From: Rhodobacter sp.
GTDB taxonomy: Bacteria > Pseudomonadota > Alphaproteobacteria > Rhodobacterales > Rhodobacteraceae
Direction of reading: 5' to 3'
Assembly (NCBI GenBank): GCA_030065095.1
Contig: JASJDP010000005.1
Location: 124,001 to 188,000 of the forward strand
Length of the DNA: 64,000 bases
The notes beneath the pieces are model-generated. The model did not search any database, was not told the origin of the DNA, and saw only the letters and a program-made list of their open reading frames with translations. This document shows, in pieces, positions 25,587-35,906 of the stretch (positions within the stretch are counted from its first letter, which is position 1; each line of letters opens with the position of its first letter). A program made the position numbers and the translations under genes.

Positions 25587-26033
25587 TCAACGGACAAGCG
25601 CTTCCAGAGGGTCATAGTGGATCGCGCCAGCGTCCCAAGCGACGCGGGGCAGGCTGTCGGGCTTGAAGCGGATGGCGGCCAGTTCCGTCTGGCAGAAGAA
25701 GCGGCGCTTGGTCACGATGCCTTCGGGGTCGGCCCAGCCATCGCTGAGCCGGCCGGAGGCGATGGTGCAGCGGAAGTAGAGGTCGACCTGATGGAAACCT
25801 CGGGCGGGGTCGTGGAATTCGTTGACCATGGCGGGGGCGCCCACGGCGACGGTCAGCCCTGTCTCTTCATGAACCTCGCGGATCAGGTTGTCGGGGATCG
25901 AGCGGTTCGGTTCGACCCCGCCGCCGGGCGCGCACCAGAGATCGGAGTGTCCGCCGGGATAGGCATTGACCAGAAGCAGGCGGTTGTTCTGCAGGATCAG
26001 CGCACGAGCTGCGAGGCGGACGGGGCGTTTCAT
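25587..26033 (-). CDS. NUDIX hydrolase
   Basis: This 148-residue protein carries a Nudix box, [18 protein letters not shown] followed by HEETGL (about residues 37-60), the motif that binds metal for cleavage of nucleoside diphosphate derivatives. The two metal-binding glutamates of REVHEE are intact, but the first box Glu is replaced by Arg (PNRS instead of PGES type), so activity could be altered. I chose ATG 26033 ([20 protein letters not shown]) as the start; a longer N-terminus from 26069 is less likely. Substrate unknown. It is divergent from the lipase-like gene. Confidence 0.85.
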   Translation of the reverse strand: MKRPVRLAARALILQNNRLLLVNAYPGGHSDLWCAPGGGVEPNRSIPDNLIREVHEETGLTVAVGAPAMVNEFHDPARGFHQVDLYFRCTIASGRLSDGWADPEGIVTKRRFFCQTELAAIRFKPDSLPRVAWDAGAIHYDPLEALVR

Positions 26034-26108
26034 GGGCGCGACACTGGCGCGTGGCGCGGCACGGGACAAGGGGTTTTGGTGTCCGGGATGACGGCCTATC
26101 TAGGGATA

Positions 26109-26873
26109 ATGTTGAAACGGGTTTTGGTTTTGCTGGCTATCCTCGTGCCGGGTGTGGCTGTGGCGGACTGCGTCGTACTGCTGCACGGGCTGGCGCGGTC
26201 GCCCGCCAGCCTGGCGGTCATGGAGGAGGCCCTGGAGGCACAGGGCTACCGGGTGGTGAACCGGGGCTATCCGTCGACCGAACGGCGGATCGAAGAGCTG
26301 GTGGACGCGGTCGGGGCAGCGGTAACGACCTGCGGCGAGGCGCGTGTGCATTTCGTGACGCATTCGATGGGCGGCATACTGGTGCGTCTGTGGCTGGACG
26401 GGAACCGGCCCGCAAGGATGGGGCGGGTGGTGATGCTGGCCCCCCCGAACCGGGGGTCGGAACTGGTGGACGCGTTCGGCGATCTGAAGCCGTTCGAATG
26501 GATCAACGGGCCTGCCGGGCTGCAACTGGGGACCGACGCGGCAAGCGTGCCGAACCGGTTGGGGCATGCGGGGTTCGAACTTGGGATCATTGCCGGCACG
26601 GTGTCGCTGAATCCGGTCTATTCGGCAGTGATCGAGGGGGTGGACGACGGCAAGGTGTCGGTTGCGTCGACGGTGGTGGTGGGGATGGACGACCATCTGA
26701 TCCTGCCGGTGACGCATACCTTCATGATGGTGAATCCTCTGGTGATCGCACAGACGATGGCGTTTCTCGAGACCGGCGCCTTTGAGGCCGATTTACGGTT
26801 CGGGGAGGCGGTCGAGCGGCTGGCGGAGGCGGCGGTGCAGGATATCCGCGATCTGCTGGCGCCGGAGCGGTAG
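26109..26873 (+). CDS. Secreted alpha/beta hydrolase (lipase-like)
   Basis: This 254-residue protein has a hydrophobic signal peptide (residues 1-18, ending VAVADC) and an alpha/beta hydrolase core: oxyanion region [14 protein letters not shown], nucleophile elbow [13 protein letters not shown] (Ser about residue 83), and a probable catalytic His in PVTHTFMM near residue 203. It resembles triacylglycerol lipases and PGAP1-like hydrolases. A Cys right after the signal region could be a lipobox, but the context is weak. ATG 26109 is preferred, behind AGGGATA; the in-frame ATG 26088 would add seven residues. Confidence 0.8.
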   Translation: MLKRVLVLLAILVPGVAVADCVVLLHGLARSPASLAVMEEALEAQGYRVVNRGYPSTERRIEELVDAVGAAVTTCGEARVHFVTHSMGGILVRLWLDGNRPARMGRVVMLAPPNRGSELVDAFGDLKPFEWINGPAGLQLGTDAASVPNRLGHAGFELGIIAGTVSLNPVYSAVIEGVDDGKVSVASTVVVGMDDHLILPVTHTFMMVNPLVIAQTMAFLETGAFEADLRFGEAVERLAEAAVQDIRDLLAPER

Positions 26874-27004
26874 GGCGGCCGCCGATACCAAAACGAGCGC
26901 TGCCGCGCGCCGGGATTGCGCATTGAGAGGCGGCGCATCCTTTCGAGCGGCGGCCGGATTGTTGTCTCTGCGCGACGCTCCTTGTGCCGAGATAAAGGAG
27001 ACGG

Positions 27005-28081
27005 TCAGCGCACCGGACCGAGGACGCGGTTGACATGCCCCATCTTGCGGCCGGGTCGAGTGTCCGCCTTGCCGTAGAGATGGAGCGCCGTCGCGGGCTC
27101 GGCTGCCAGATCCGGGACCCGGACGATGTCGTCGCCGATGAGATTTTCCATGCGGACGTCGCTATGCCGTGCGCCGTCGCCCAGGGGCCAGCCGGTTATG
27201 GCGCGGATATGCTGTTCGAACTGATCGACGGTACAGCCGTTCTGGGTCCAGTGGCCGGAATTGTGCACGCGCGGGGCGAATTCGTTGACGATCAGGCCCC
27301 GAGGCGTGACGAAAAGCTCGACTCCGATCACGCCGGTATAGTCGAGCGCGTTGAGGACCTTTCCGGCGAGCAGGACGGCGTCGTTGCGTTGCGCGGCGGT
27401 AAGGCGGGCGGGCACGGCGGTGGTGCGCAGTATGCCGCCCTCGTGCACGTTTTCGCCAGGATCATAGGCCGATACGGCACCGTCCAGGCCGCGGGCGGCG
27501 ATGACGCTGGCCTCGAGCGAGAAATCGACGAAGCCTTCAAGGATCGCAGGCGCGCCTTCCAGCGTAGCCAGCGCCGTGGCGGGTTCGTTGTTGGTGTTCA
27601 GCCTCACCTGGCCCTTGCCGTCATAGCCGAAGCGGCGGGTCTTCAGAATGGCGGGCGCGCCGATCGAATTCAAAGCAGTCTGAAGGTCGTCGAGCGTGTC
27701 GACCTGTGCAAACGGCGCAGTGGCGAGGCCGAGGCCCTGAAGAAACTGCTTTTCGGCCAGGCGGTCTTGGCTGATCGCCAGGGCGCGGCGGTTGGGGCGG
27801 ATGGGGGCTTGCGCCTCGATCAGGTCGAGCGCGCCGGTGGGGACGTTTTCGAACTCGTACGTGACCACATCCACCGATTGCGCGAAGGCGGCAAGCGCGT
27901 CCGCGTCGTCATAGGCGGCGGTCGTGGTGCGATGGGCGACATGGGAGGCGGGACAGTCGGCGCTGGGCTCGTAGATATGGGTTCGGAAGCCGAGGCGGGA
28001 CGCGGCGGCAGACAGCATTCGGCCGAGCTGGCCGCCACCGAGAATGCCTATCGTGCTGCCGGAGGGAAGGGCGTCACTCAT
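27005..28081 (-). CDS. purK: N5-carboxyaminoimidazole ribonucleotide synthase
   Basis: This 358-residue ATP-grasp enzyme carboxylates AIR with bicarbonate in purine synthesis. It starts with [20 protein letters not shown], the PurK hallmark, and contains YDGKGQVRL, the ATP-grasp lysine region, and [18 protein letters not shown] near the C-terminus, which binds substrate and metal. Its start (28081) overlaps the end of purE by eight bases, so the two are translated together. Confidence 0.95.
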   Translation of the reverse strand: MSDALPSGSTIGILGGGQLGRMLSAAASRLGFRTHIYEPSADCPASHVAHRTTTAAYDDADALAAFAQSVDVVTYEFENVPTGALDLIEAQAPIRPNRRALAISQDRLAEKQFLQGLGLATAPFAQVDTLDDLQTALNSIGAPAILKTRRFGYDGKGQVRLNTNNEPATALATLEGAPAILEGFVDFSLEASVIAARGLDGAVSAYDPGENVHEGGILRTTAVPARLTAAQRNDAVLLAGKVLNALDYTGVIGVELFVTPRGLIVNEFAPRVHNSGHWTQNGCTVDQFEQHIRAITGWPLGDGARHSDVRMENLIGDDIVRVPDLAAEPATALHLYGKADTRPGRKMGHVNRVLGPVR

Positions 28082-28553
28082 CGGCGGGCGCGTCGGGGAT
28101 CGAGGCCGAAAGCGTCTCGCGCCAAGTGTCGAGGTGGCTGGCCAGAGCAAGGTCATCCAGAGCGAGAATCTGGGCGGCCATCAGCCCCGCATTGGCGCCG
28201 CCGCCAATGGCCATGGTTGCGACGGGAAAGCCGCGCGGCATCTGGACGATGGAATAGAGCGAGTCGAGGCCCTTGAGGGCGCGGGTCTCCACCGGCACGC
28301 CAATCACCGGCAGGCGGGTTTTCGACGCCATCATGCCGGGCAGGTGCGCGGCCCCGCCGGCGCCGGCGATGATCACCTTCAGACCGCGGGCCGCGGCGGA
28401 CCTGCCATAGTCCCAAAGCCGGTCGGGGGTGCGGTGGGCCGACACGATCTTGGCCTCGTACGGAATGCCGAGCTCGTCGAGGATTTCGGCGGCGGCTTTC
28501 ATGGTGGGCCAGTCCGACTGGCTGCCCATGACGATACCGACATGTGGGTTCAT
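28074..28553 (-). CDS. purE: N5-carboxyaminoimidazole ribonucleotide mutase
   Basis: This 159-residue enzyme moves the carboxylate of N5-CAIR to C4. Class I PurE motifs are present: [14 protein letters not shown] (residues 5-18), [12 protein letters not shown] (38-49) with the catalytic His, and [15 protein letters not shown]. It is the first gene of the purEK pair and is preceded, on the same strand, by a DUF465 gene 49 bases away. Confidence 0.95.
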   Translation of the reverse strand: MNPHVGIVMGSQSDWPTMKAAAEILDELGIPYEAKIVSAHRTPDRLWDYGRSAAARGLKVIIAGAGGAAHLPGMMASKTRLPVIGVPVETRALKGLDSLYSIVQMPRGFPVATMAIGGGANAGLMAAQILALDDLALASHLDTWRETLSASIPDAPADE

Positions 28554-28602
28554 CGCTAACGCCCCCGTCTGCAGGAGCGCGCACTATAGCCAGCGGGCGC
28601 GG

Positions 28603-28821
28603 TTACGCAATGATGTCGGGTGTCAGCTGGTCTTCGAGCCGGGCGATCTGGTCTTTCAGCGCAAGCTTTTGCTTTTTCAGCCGCCGCATCCGCAATTGAT
28701 CGGCGCGGTGGGTTTCCTGCAGGGCGGCGATGGCGTCGTCGAGGTCGCGATGTTCGCGCCTGAGCTCCTCAAGCTCGGCGCGAAGCACTTCCTCGGGCTC
28801 CATTTGACTGGCGTCGTTCAT
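28603..28821 (-). CDS. DUF465 (YdcH family) small coiled-coil protein
   Basis: This 72-residue charged protein is almost entirely heptad-patterned helix. The segment EHRDLDDAIAALQETHRADQ and the basic stretch RMRRLKKQKLALKDQIARLE are the family hallmarks. The function of DUF465 is unknown. It lies upstream of purE on the same strand and is divergent from the heat-shock gene. Confidence 0.85.
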   Translation of the reverse strand: MNDASQMEPEEVLRAELEELRREHRDLDDAIAALQETHRADQLRMRRLKKQKLALKDQIARLEDQLTPDIIA

Positions 28822-28909
28822 GTGGCACGGGCCCCGTGAGTCGTGTCTGTTGTGCCCGGCACGCTACCGCGAAACCGCGATTCCACCAAGCCATGTGCCG
28901 GGGCGCGGG

Positions 28910-28938
28910 CTTGCAGGGGGTGGGCATGGGCCCCATAT
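28910..28938 (+). promoter_or_regulatory. RpoH (sigma-32) type promoter of the Hsp20 gene
   Basis: CTTGCAG (28910-28916) and CCCCATAT (28931-28938), 14 bases apart, match the heat-shock promoter consensus CTTGAA and CCCCATNT very closely. Transcription would start near 28946, about 50 bases before the Hsp20 start codon. Confidence 0.75.
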
Positions 28939-28996
28939 TGTGAGTTGGCTGCCGAAATCGGGGCCGCGCAGACTGTCGCTTGAAAAGGACGTGTCG

Positions 28997-29410
28997 ATGA
29001 CGAAGATGTCTTTGGGCTCGCATCCCTTCTTTCTGGGATTTGAGCAGCTTGAAAGGCTGATGGAGCGGACGGCGAAGTCCGATAACAACGGCTATCCCCC
29101 TTTCAACATTGAACAAAAAGGCCCGAACGCCTATCGTATCACGCTTGCGGTGGCCGGGTTCGCCGAGGACGATCTGACGATCACGCTGGAGGACCGGCAA
29201 CTGGTGATCCGCGGTCGTCAGGCCGATGAGGACGAGGCGCGGGTGTTCCTGCACCGCGGGATCGCGGCGCGGCAGTTCCAGCGGTCGTTCGTGCTGGCCG
29301 AAGGGGTCGAGGTGGCGGGCGCCGCGATGGAAAACGGCCTGCTGCATGTCGATCTGTCGAAGGCCGAACCTGAAAAGGTGGTGCAGACGATCAGGATCAA
29401 GTCTGGGTGA
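28997..29410 (+). CDS. Small heat shock protein (Hsp20/IbpA family)
   Basis: This 137-residue holdase chaperone has the alpha-crystallin domain (residues about 35-125): PPFNIEQKGPNAYRITLAVA, FAEDDLTITLEDRQLVIRG, and FQRSFVLAEGVEVAGAAMEN followed by GLLHVDL. It begins with MTKMSLGSHPFFLGFEQLER, an IbpA-type N-terminus. A strong heat-shock promoter lies upstream. The DUF1150 gene follows 12 bases after its stop, a pairing conserved in alphaproteobacteria. Confidence 0.93.
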   Translation: MTKMSLGSHPFFLGFEQLERLMERTAKSDNNGYPPFNIEQKGPNAYRITLAVAGFAEDDLTITLEDRQLVIRGRQADEDEARVFLHRGIAARQFQRSFVLAEGVEVAGAAMENGLLHVDLSKAEPEKVVQTIRIKSG

Positions 29411-29422
29411 GGAGAGTTCGCT

Positions 29423-29650
29423 ATGGACCATAAATTCGATTTCGGGGCAGAGGACCAGAACAAGATCGTCTATGTGCGACCGGTTCCGGTCGCAGACCTG
29501 CCGCAGGACGTGCAGGCGCAGGCCGGCGGTCTGGAAACGCTGTTTGCGGTGCATGACGCCGACGGACAGCGGCTGGCGCTGGTGCGGGACCGCAAACTGG
29601 CATTCGCCCTGGCACGGCAGAACGATCTGGCGCCGGTCAACGTGCACTGA
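29423..29650 (+). CDS. DUF1150 family protein
   Basis: This 75-residue protein contains KIVYVRPVPVADLPQDVQAQ and LFAVHDADGQRLALVRDRKL, typical of DUF1150, a small family found next to Hsp20 genes. Function is unknown; the steady pairing suggests a role in the heat-shock response. Its stop overlaps the PhzF gene start (TGATG). Confidence 0.88.
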   Translation: MDHKFDFGAEDQNKIVYVRPVPVADLPQDVQAQAGGLETLFAVHDADGQRLALVRDRKLAFALARQNDLAPVNVH

Positions 29651-30534
29651 TGCCTTACGAGGTCGACTGGGTCGATGCCTTCACGGATCGGCCCTTTGGC
29701 GGCAACGGCTGTGCCGTGGTTTACGACGCCGCCGGGATGAATGCCGATCTGTGCATGGCGGTCGTCCGCGAGACCGGGCTTTCGGAATGCACGTTTCTGG
29801 GGCCGTCCGATGTGGCCGACGTGGCTGTGCGGTACTATCTCGCGGGCAAGGAACTGCCGTTCGCCGGGCATCCGACCGTGGCGACGGCGGCCTCGATGGC
29901 GGACCGGGGGCTGATCGACGGCGGTCAGGTCCGGTTCGAAACCAAGGCTGGGGTGATTCCCGTCGAAGTGGCCGCGGACAGCGCGGGCGTGCCGATGGTC
30001 ACCATGGTGCAGAACCGCCCGGAATTCGGCGCGGTGATCGATGCCGCAACCGTGGCGGCCGTGGGCGGGATCTCGGCGGAGGATATTCTGGGCGAGCCCC
30101 GCCTGGTGTCGACCGGGGCGCGGCATTGCATCGCGATCCTGAAGGACAAGGCCGTCCTGCGCCGGGTGCGGCTGGATATCGAGGCGCTGGCGCGGTTCAA
30201 CGCTGCGGCGGGTCTGGCGGGTCCGGCGATGACAGAACCTTTCTGGGTGACGCTGGACGGCGCGACCTCGGACGGGCACACGTTTTCCCGCCTGCTGTTG
30301 CCGCCACCGATGCCGGCGGAGGATCCGTTCACGGGGTCCGCGACGGGCGAGATGGCGGCCTATCTGTGGGCCGAAGGATATCTGAACGAACAGAAATTCG
30401 TTGCCGAACAGGGGCACTGGATGGACCGCCCGGGGCGGGCGGAGGTCGAGGTGCTGGGTCCGCGCGACGACATTTCGGGCATACGCGTCGGCGGGCAGGG
30501 CTATGTGCTGATGCGGGGTTATCTGAACTTATAG
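29650..30534 (+). CDS. PhzF family isomerase/epimerase-like protein
   Basis: This 294-residue protein has the two-lobed diaminopimelate-epimerase-like fold of the PhzF family: DAFTDRPFGGNGCAVVY (residues 9-25), the catalytic Glu region ETGLSECTFL (E45), the LPFAGHPTVA motif, and the second-lobe EDPFTGSATGEMAAYLW. PhzF itself isomerises dihydro-hydroxyanthranilate; most homologues have unknown substrates. No phenazine genes are present. It is translationally coupled to DUF1150. Confidence 0.9.
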   Translation: MPYEVDWVDAFTDRPFGGNGCAVVYDAAGMNADLCMAVVRETGLSECTFLGPSDVADVAVRYYLAGKELPFAGHPTVATAASMADRGLIDGGQVRFETKAGVIPVEVAADSAGVPMVTMVQNRPEFGAVIDAATVAAVGGISAEDILGEPRLVSTGARHCIAILKDKAVLRRVRLDIEALARFNAAAGLAGPAMTEPFWVTLDGATSDGHTFSRLLLPPPMPAEDPFTGSATGEMAAYLWAEGYLNEQKFVAEQGHWMDRPGRAEVEVLGPRDDISGIRVGGQGYVLMRGYLNL

Positions 30535-30580
30535 GCCGTTTCTGCGCGGTTTGCGCAGTCCGGCGGCGGCATCTACGGCG

Positions 30581-31255
30581 TCACCCGGGAATTTGCCAGA
30601 CTCGGAAGCGGGATTGAAGGTCGCGCGCCACAAGCCGGTTGAGCGTGGCTCTGGTTTCGCCGTCGATCACCGCATCCTGAAGCGCGGCCGGCGACGTACT
30701 GGGCGCGACGGCGGCCCGAGCCTCTGGACAGGCGATGACGGGCAGACCGGCAGCGGCGATCCGGGCGGATAGCCAGATATCGTCGACCCAAATCGCCGGA
30801 TCGTCTGCGGACAGATCCGGTGGCCCGATATCGGCCGGGCACAGCAACAGGCCGGCGAAGCCCTGAACGACCCGGTGGCCCGGGGGCAGGCCAAGCCGGC
30901 CGGTGTCGAAACTGCTGGCGGCAATCACCGCGTTAGGGTGGCGGTCGCGCGCGGTGCGGAAGCTTGCAAGCCAGCCCGGCCCATAGTCGCAATCGTCGTC
31001 GGCGATCAGGATATCCGCCTTGGGATGGTGGTCGAAGACCGCGGCGAATTTCGTGGCGGGGCCATAGTCCCGGGTGCGCAGCACCACTGCGCCCGCGGGT
31101 AACTTCGGAAGGGTTCCGTCCCAATCCCGAAAGCGGCGATAGCTGTGCGGAATGGTCAGGCAGAGCCTGTCCGGGTGTTGCGCCAGAAGCGTCTCGATCT
31201 GTGGCCCAAGCGTGGCAAAGCGGGGCGGAATCGAGGTCAGAGTCACCGTGACCAT
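30581..31255 (-). CDS. Glycosyltransferase-like protein, GT-A fold
   Basis: This 224-residue protein begins VTLTSIPPRFATLGPQIETL, similar to a group of short glycosyltransferase-A-like proteins, and has the acidic metal-binding segment ILIADDDCDYGPGW near residue 85 in the place of the DxD motif, followed by WVDDIWLSARI near residue 160, which fits an acceptor-side acidic motif. Sugar donor and acceptor are unknown. It ends 21 bases from the sulfate adenylyltransferase gene's far end on the same strand and could be co-transcribed with it. Confidence 0.65.
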   Translation of the reverse strand: MVTVTLTSIPPRFATLGPQIETLLAQHPDRLCLTIPHSYRRFRDWDGTLPKLPAGAVVLRTRDYGPATKFAAVFDHHPKADILIADDDCDYGPGWLASFRTARDRHPNAVIAASSFDTGRLGLPPGHRVVQGFAGLLLCPADIGPPDLSADDPAIWVDDIWLSARIAAAGLPVIACPEARAAVAPSTSPAALQDAVIDGETRATLNRLVARDLQSRFRVWQIPG

Positions 31256-31275
31256 GGTTGCCCGCCCCTGCGGGA

Positions 31276-32982
31276 TCAGGCGGCGATCAGCCCCATGCTT
31301 TCAAGTTTCAGCACGACCTGATGCGCGCAGTTGTCGACGTCGACATTCTCGGTCTCGACACGCAGTTCGGGGTTTTCCGGTACGTCGTAAGGATCGCTGA
31401 TCCCGGTGAATTCCTTGATCTTGCCCTCGCGCGCCAGCTTGTAGAGCCCCTTGCGGTCGCGCCGTTCGCATTCCTCGATGCTGGTCGCGACATGCACTTC
31501 GACAAAGGCGCCGTATTGCTCGATTTCCTCGCGCACGGCGCGGCGGGTCGTGGCATAGGGGGCGATAGGGGCACAGATTGCAATGCCGCCGTTCTTGGTG
31601 ATCTCGGAGGCGACAAAGCCGATGCGGCGGATGTTGAGGTCGCGGTGCTCCTTGGAAAAGCCGAGTTCCGAGCTGAGATTCTTGCGCACGATGTCACCGT
31701 CCAAGAGCGTCACGGGCCGGCCGCCCATCTCCATCAGCTTGACCATGAGCGCGTTGGCGATCGTGGACTTGCCCGAACCGGAGAAGCCGGTGAAGAAGAC
31801 GGTGAAGCCCTGTTTCGACCGCGGCGGGTAGCGGCCGCGCAGCTGTTCGACGACCTCGGGGAACGAGAACCATTCGGGGATTTCCAGCCCCTCGCGCAGG
31901 CGGCGGCGCAATTCGGTGCCCGAGATGTTGAGCACGGTTACGCCGTCCTCGATCTCGTCGGCGGGCTCGTACTGGGCACGCTCCTGCACATAGACCATGT
32001 GCTTGAAGTCGACCATCTCGATGCCGATTTCGTCCTGGTGCTTCCGGAAAAGATCCTGCGCGTCATAGGGGCCGTAGAATTCCTCGCCCGCGCTGTTCTT
32101 GCCCGGGCCGGCGTGGTCGCGCCCGACGATCATATGGGTGCAGCCGTGATTGGCGCGGATGATGCCGTGCCAGACCGCTTCGCGCGGGCCGGCCATGCGC
32201 ATCGCCAGGTTCAACAGGCTCATCGTGGTGGTCGAGCCGGGGTACTTGTCGAGCACCGCCTCGTAACAGCGAACACGGGTGAAATGATCGACATCGCCCG
32301 GTTTGGTCATGCCGACCACGGGATGGATCAGCAGGTTGGCCTGCGCCTCCTTGGCGGCGCGAAAAGTCAGCTCCTGATGCGCGCGGTGCAGCGGGTTGCG
32401 TGTCTGAAAGGCGACGACGCGGCGCCAGCCGACCTTGCGAAAATAGGCGCGCAGTTCGTTCGGGGTATCGCGGCGGGCGCGGAAATCGTAGTGCACCGGG
32501 GGCTGGATGCCGGTGATCGGGCCGCCGAGATAGACGCCTCCCGCGGTGTTATGCAGGTAGTTGACCGCCGGGTGCGCGCTGTCGTCGGCGCCGAACACCT
32601 TTTCGGCTTCGACATGCTTGTCCGGGGTCCATTTGTCGGTGACAGACATCATCGCCAGGATCACGCCTTCCTGATCGCGCAGGGCGATGTCCTGGCCGAC
32701 TTCGATCGTTTCGGCGAAGGCTTCGGATGCATCCAGCGTGACCGGAATCGGCCACAGCACGCCGTCGGCGAGGCGCATGTTTTCGACGACGCCGTTATAG
32801 TCGTCTTCGCCTAGAAATCCCTTCAGCGGATTGAAACCGCCGTTCATCAGCAATTCCAGATCGCAAATCTGGCGCGGGTTCAGGTCCCACGACGGCAGGT
32901 CGGCGGCCTCGACCTTCAGCTTCTGGGCGCTGTCGTGCGAGACATAGAGTTCGGGAATGGGGGCAAGGTTGCGGAGATGCAT
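31276..32982 (-). CDS. sat: Bifunctional sulfate adenylyltransferase / adenylylsulfate kinase
   Basis: This 568-residue enzyme makes APS from sulfate and ATP and phosphorylates it to PAPS. Residues 1-390 are the adenylyltransferase, with QTRNPLHRAHQ (HxxH-type site) and GRDHAGPGK. Residues about 393-568 are the APS kinase, with P-loop FTGFSGSGKST, LDGDIVRKNLSSELGFS and RDRKGLYKLAR. This fused form is found in many Roseobacter-group bacteria for sulfur assimilation. It could also supply PAPS to the sulfotransferase domain encoded at 8.1 kb; it is not in that operon, so this is only a possibility. Confidence 0.93.
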   Translation of the reverse strand: MHLRNLAPIPELYVSHDSAQKLKVEAADLPSWDLNPRQICDLELLMNGGFNPLKGFLGEDDYNGVVENMRLADGVLWPIPVTLDASEAFAETIEVGQDIALRDQEGVILAMMSVTDKWTPDKHVEAEKVFGADDSAHPAVNYLHNTAGGVYLGGPITGIQPPVHYDFRARRDTPNELRAYFRKVGWRRVVAFQTRNPLHRAHQELTFRAAKEAQANLLIHPVVGMTKPGDVDHFTRVRCYEAVLDKYPGSTTTMSLLNLAMRMAGPREAVWHGIIRANHGCTHMIVGRDHAGPGKNSAGEEFYGPYDAQDLFRKHQDEIGIEMVDFKHMVYVQERAQYEPADEIEDGVTVLNISGTELRRRLREGLEIPEWFSFPEVVEQLRGRYPPRSKQGFTVFFTGFSGSGKSTIANALMVKLMEMGGRPVTLLDGDIVRKNLSSELGFSKEHRDLNIRRIGFVASEITKNGGIAICAPIAPYATTRRAVREEIEQYGAFVEVHVATSIEECERRDRKGLYKLAREGKIKEFTGISDPYDVPENPELRVETENVDVDNCAHQVVLKLESMGLIAA

Positions 32983-33345
32983 GGGCGGTCTGCTTGTCTG
33001 GGCCGTCTGGCGGCGCGGGTCTTCGGTTGTGGGGGCTCTAGACCCGGATCGCGGCGAAGTTCAAGCCGCTCCGGCGTTCTGAGGGCGATCGGGGCATAAA
33101 TGCCGCAAGGCGCGTGGATCCTCCATGACCAACGGAGGACGCTGCCTCGTGCGACCGCAGGTCGCGCGAGGCGCCGTGAACCCGGCGGAGGTGGCGGATT
33201 CGAGCAGCGGACCGGAAGCGCGGAGATGTCGGTCTTGCCGGTCTCCGACGCCGTCGGACTATTGACGGTCTTGCAAATTTAAACGGCATTGCGCACGCTT
33301 TCCTTCGTCGTCGTGTTTGCGGATCGAAAGGCGGAATTCCCTGCA
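32983..33345. other. Divergent intergenic region
   Basis: These 363 bases between the sulfate adenylyltransferase and PhyH genes contain no supported gene. I see only a short imperfect stem around TCCTCCATGACCAACGGAGGA near 33119. Promoters of both divergent genes must lie here. Confidence 0.35.
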
Positions 33346-34146
33346 ATGATGCTCGACAACGCACAGATCGATGCGTTCCGGCGCGATGGCGCGGTGCTGG
33401 TTCCGGGACTGTTCGCCGAATGGGTCGACGTGCTGTCGGCCGGGATCGAGCGGAATCTGGCGGAGCCGGGGCCTTACGCCGCAGAGAACCTGAAGGACGG
33501 CGAGGCGGGGCGATTTTTCGACGATTACTGCAACTGGACCAGGATTCCCGAGTTCGAGCGGGTAATCCGCGAATCAGATGCTGCGCGGGTGGCGGCGGCC
33601 TTGATGGGATCGAAGACCGTGCAGGTGTTTCACGACCATGTCCTGGTAAAGGAGCCGGGGACATCGAAGCCGACGCCGTGGCACCAGGACGGGCCATATT
33701 ATCTTGTCGAGGGCACCCAGACGGTCAGCTTCTGGTCGCCGCTGGATGCGGTTGCCGAGGCGACGCTGCGCTGTGTGGCGGGCTCGCACCTGTGGAAAAA
33801 GCCGGTGCTGCCGACCCGGTGGCTGTCGGAGGAAAACTTCTATCCGGACGAGAACGCCTATATGCCGGTGCCCGATCCGGATGCAGCACCGCTGCGGTTC
33901 GACGTGCTGGAGTGGCCTATGCAACCCGGCGACGCGGTGGCGTTTCATTACAAGACCCTGCACGGGGCGCGCGGAAATACCTCTGAACGCCGGCGCAGAG
34001 CGTTTTCGCTGCGTCTGCTGGGCGATGACGCGCGCTATGTCGAACGCCCCGGGCGAACCTCTCCGCCGTTTCCGGGGCATGGGATGCAGCCGGGCGAGCG
34101 ATTGCGCGAGGACTGGTTCCCGGTGATCTGGCCAGCGGAGGCGTGA
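33346..34146 (+). CDS. Phytanoyl-CoA dioxygenase (PhyH) family protein
   Basis: This 266-residue protein is a non-haem Fe(II)/2-oxoglutarate dioxygenase. The metal triad is visible as the HxD in TPWHQDGPYYL (about residues 107-117) and the distal His in AFHYKTLHGARGNTS (about 198-212), followed by the Arg that binds 2-oxoglutarate (RRRAFSLRL). The start at ATG 33346 (MMLDNAQIDAFRRDGAVLVP) fits the family N-terminus. The substrate is unknown. It is followed by a GNAT gene 27 bases later. Confidence 0.88.
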   Translation: MMLDNAQIDAFRRDGAVLVPGLFAEWVDVLSAGIERNLAEPGPYAAENLKDGEAGRFFDDYCNWTRIPEFERVIRESDAARVAAALMGSKTVQVFHDHVLVKEPGTSKPTPWHQDGPYYLVEGTQTVSFWSPLDAVAEATLRCVAGSHLWKKPVLPTRWLSEENFYPDENAYMPVPDPDAAPLRFDVLEWPMQPGDAVAFHYKTLHGARGNTSERRRRAFSLRLLGDDARYVERPGRTSPPFPGHGMQPGERLREDWFPVIWPAEA

Positions 34147-34172
34147 GTGTCCTGACGGGAATGGAGTAGCAT

Positions 34173-34793
34173 GTGCCTGAAACCCAAAGAGACAATGCCA
34201 ACGCTGTGATGGGACCCCCCATCTCGCTTCGCCCCGCCGGTCCTGACGACGCGGACCTGCTTGTTCGGGTCATCGACCTGGCCAGCGACGGCGTGCTCCC
34301 GGCCATCTGGGCGGGGCTTGCGCCCGAGGGTGTCGACCCGGCAGAGGTCGGCCGGGCGATGGTATTGGCCGAAGACGGGCCGTTCAGCTATCGCAGCGGG
34401 TGGGTGATCGAAACCCCGGCCGCACCGCTGGGCGGGATGATCGGCTACGCGCTGCCCGATCCGCCCGTGCCGCCGGAACCGGATGTGCCGCCCGTCTTTG
34501 TGCCGGTTGAAGAGCTGGTAGCGCAGGTGCCGGGATATTGGCTGATCAATATGGTTGCCGTTCTGCCGGAGGTGCAGCGCAGGGGACTGGGCGCGGCGCT
34601 GGTGGCGAAGGCCGAGGCGCTGGCGCAGGCGTCGGAGGCCCCCGGCGTCGCATTGATCGTCGCGGCGTCGAACGCGGCCGCGATACGGCTTTATACGCGC
34701 GCCGGGTTTCAGGAAACAGGGCGCTGCCCGATGGACGCCCGCGAGTTCGGGCACCCTTTGACCGAGGCCGTGCTGATGACCAAGAAGGTATAG
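34173..34793 (+). CDS. GNAT family N-acetyltransferase
   Basis: This 206-residue protein has the GNAT core: ISLRPAGPDDADLLVRVIDL at the start, the acetyl-CoA pyrophosphate loop VLPEVQRRGLGAALVAKAEA (about residues 130-149), and the C-terminal NAAAIRLYTRAGFQETGR. A GTG at 34173 follows AATGGAGTAGC and is taken as the start; ATG 34209 is an alternative. Substrate unknown. It is convergent with trxB. Confidence 0.85.
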   Translation: MPETQRDNANAVMGPPISLRPAGPDDADLLVRVIDLASDGVLPAIWAGLAPEGVDPAEVGRAMVLAEDGPFSYRSGWVIETPAAPLGGMIGYALPDPPVPPEPDVPPVFVPVEELVAQVPGYWLINMVAVLPEVQRRGLGAALVAKAEALAQASEAPGVALIVAASNAAAIRLYTRAGFQETGRCPMDAREFGHPLTEAVLMTKKV

Positions 34794-34805
34794 CCGGCCG
34801 CCCGG

Positions 34806-35897
<1,092 letters not shown>

Positions 35898-35906
35898 TTA
35901 ACAATG

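Noticed and set aside
25455-26108. N-terminal extension of the lipase-like protein
   Set aside because: This part is antisense to the Nudix gene and the signal peptide starts at 26109.
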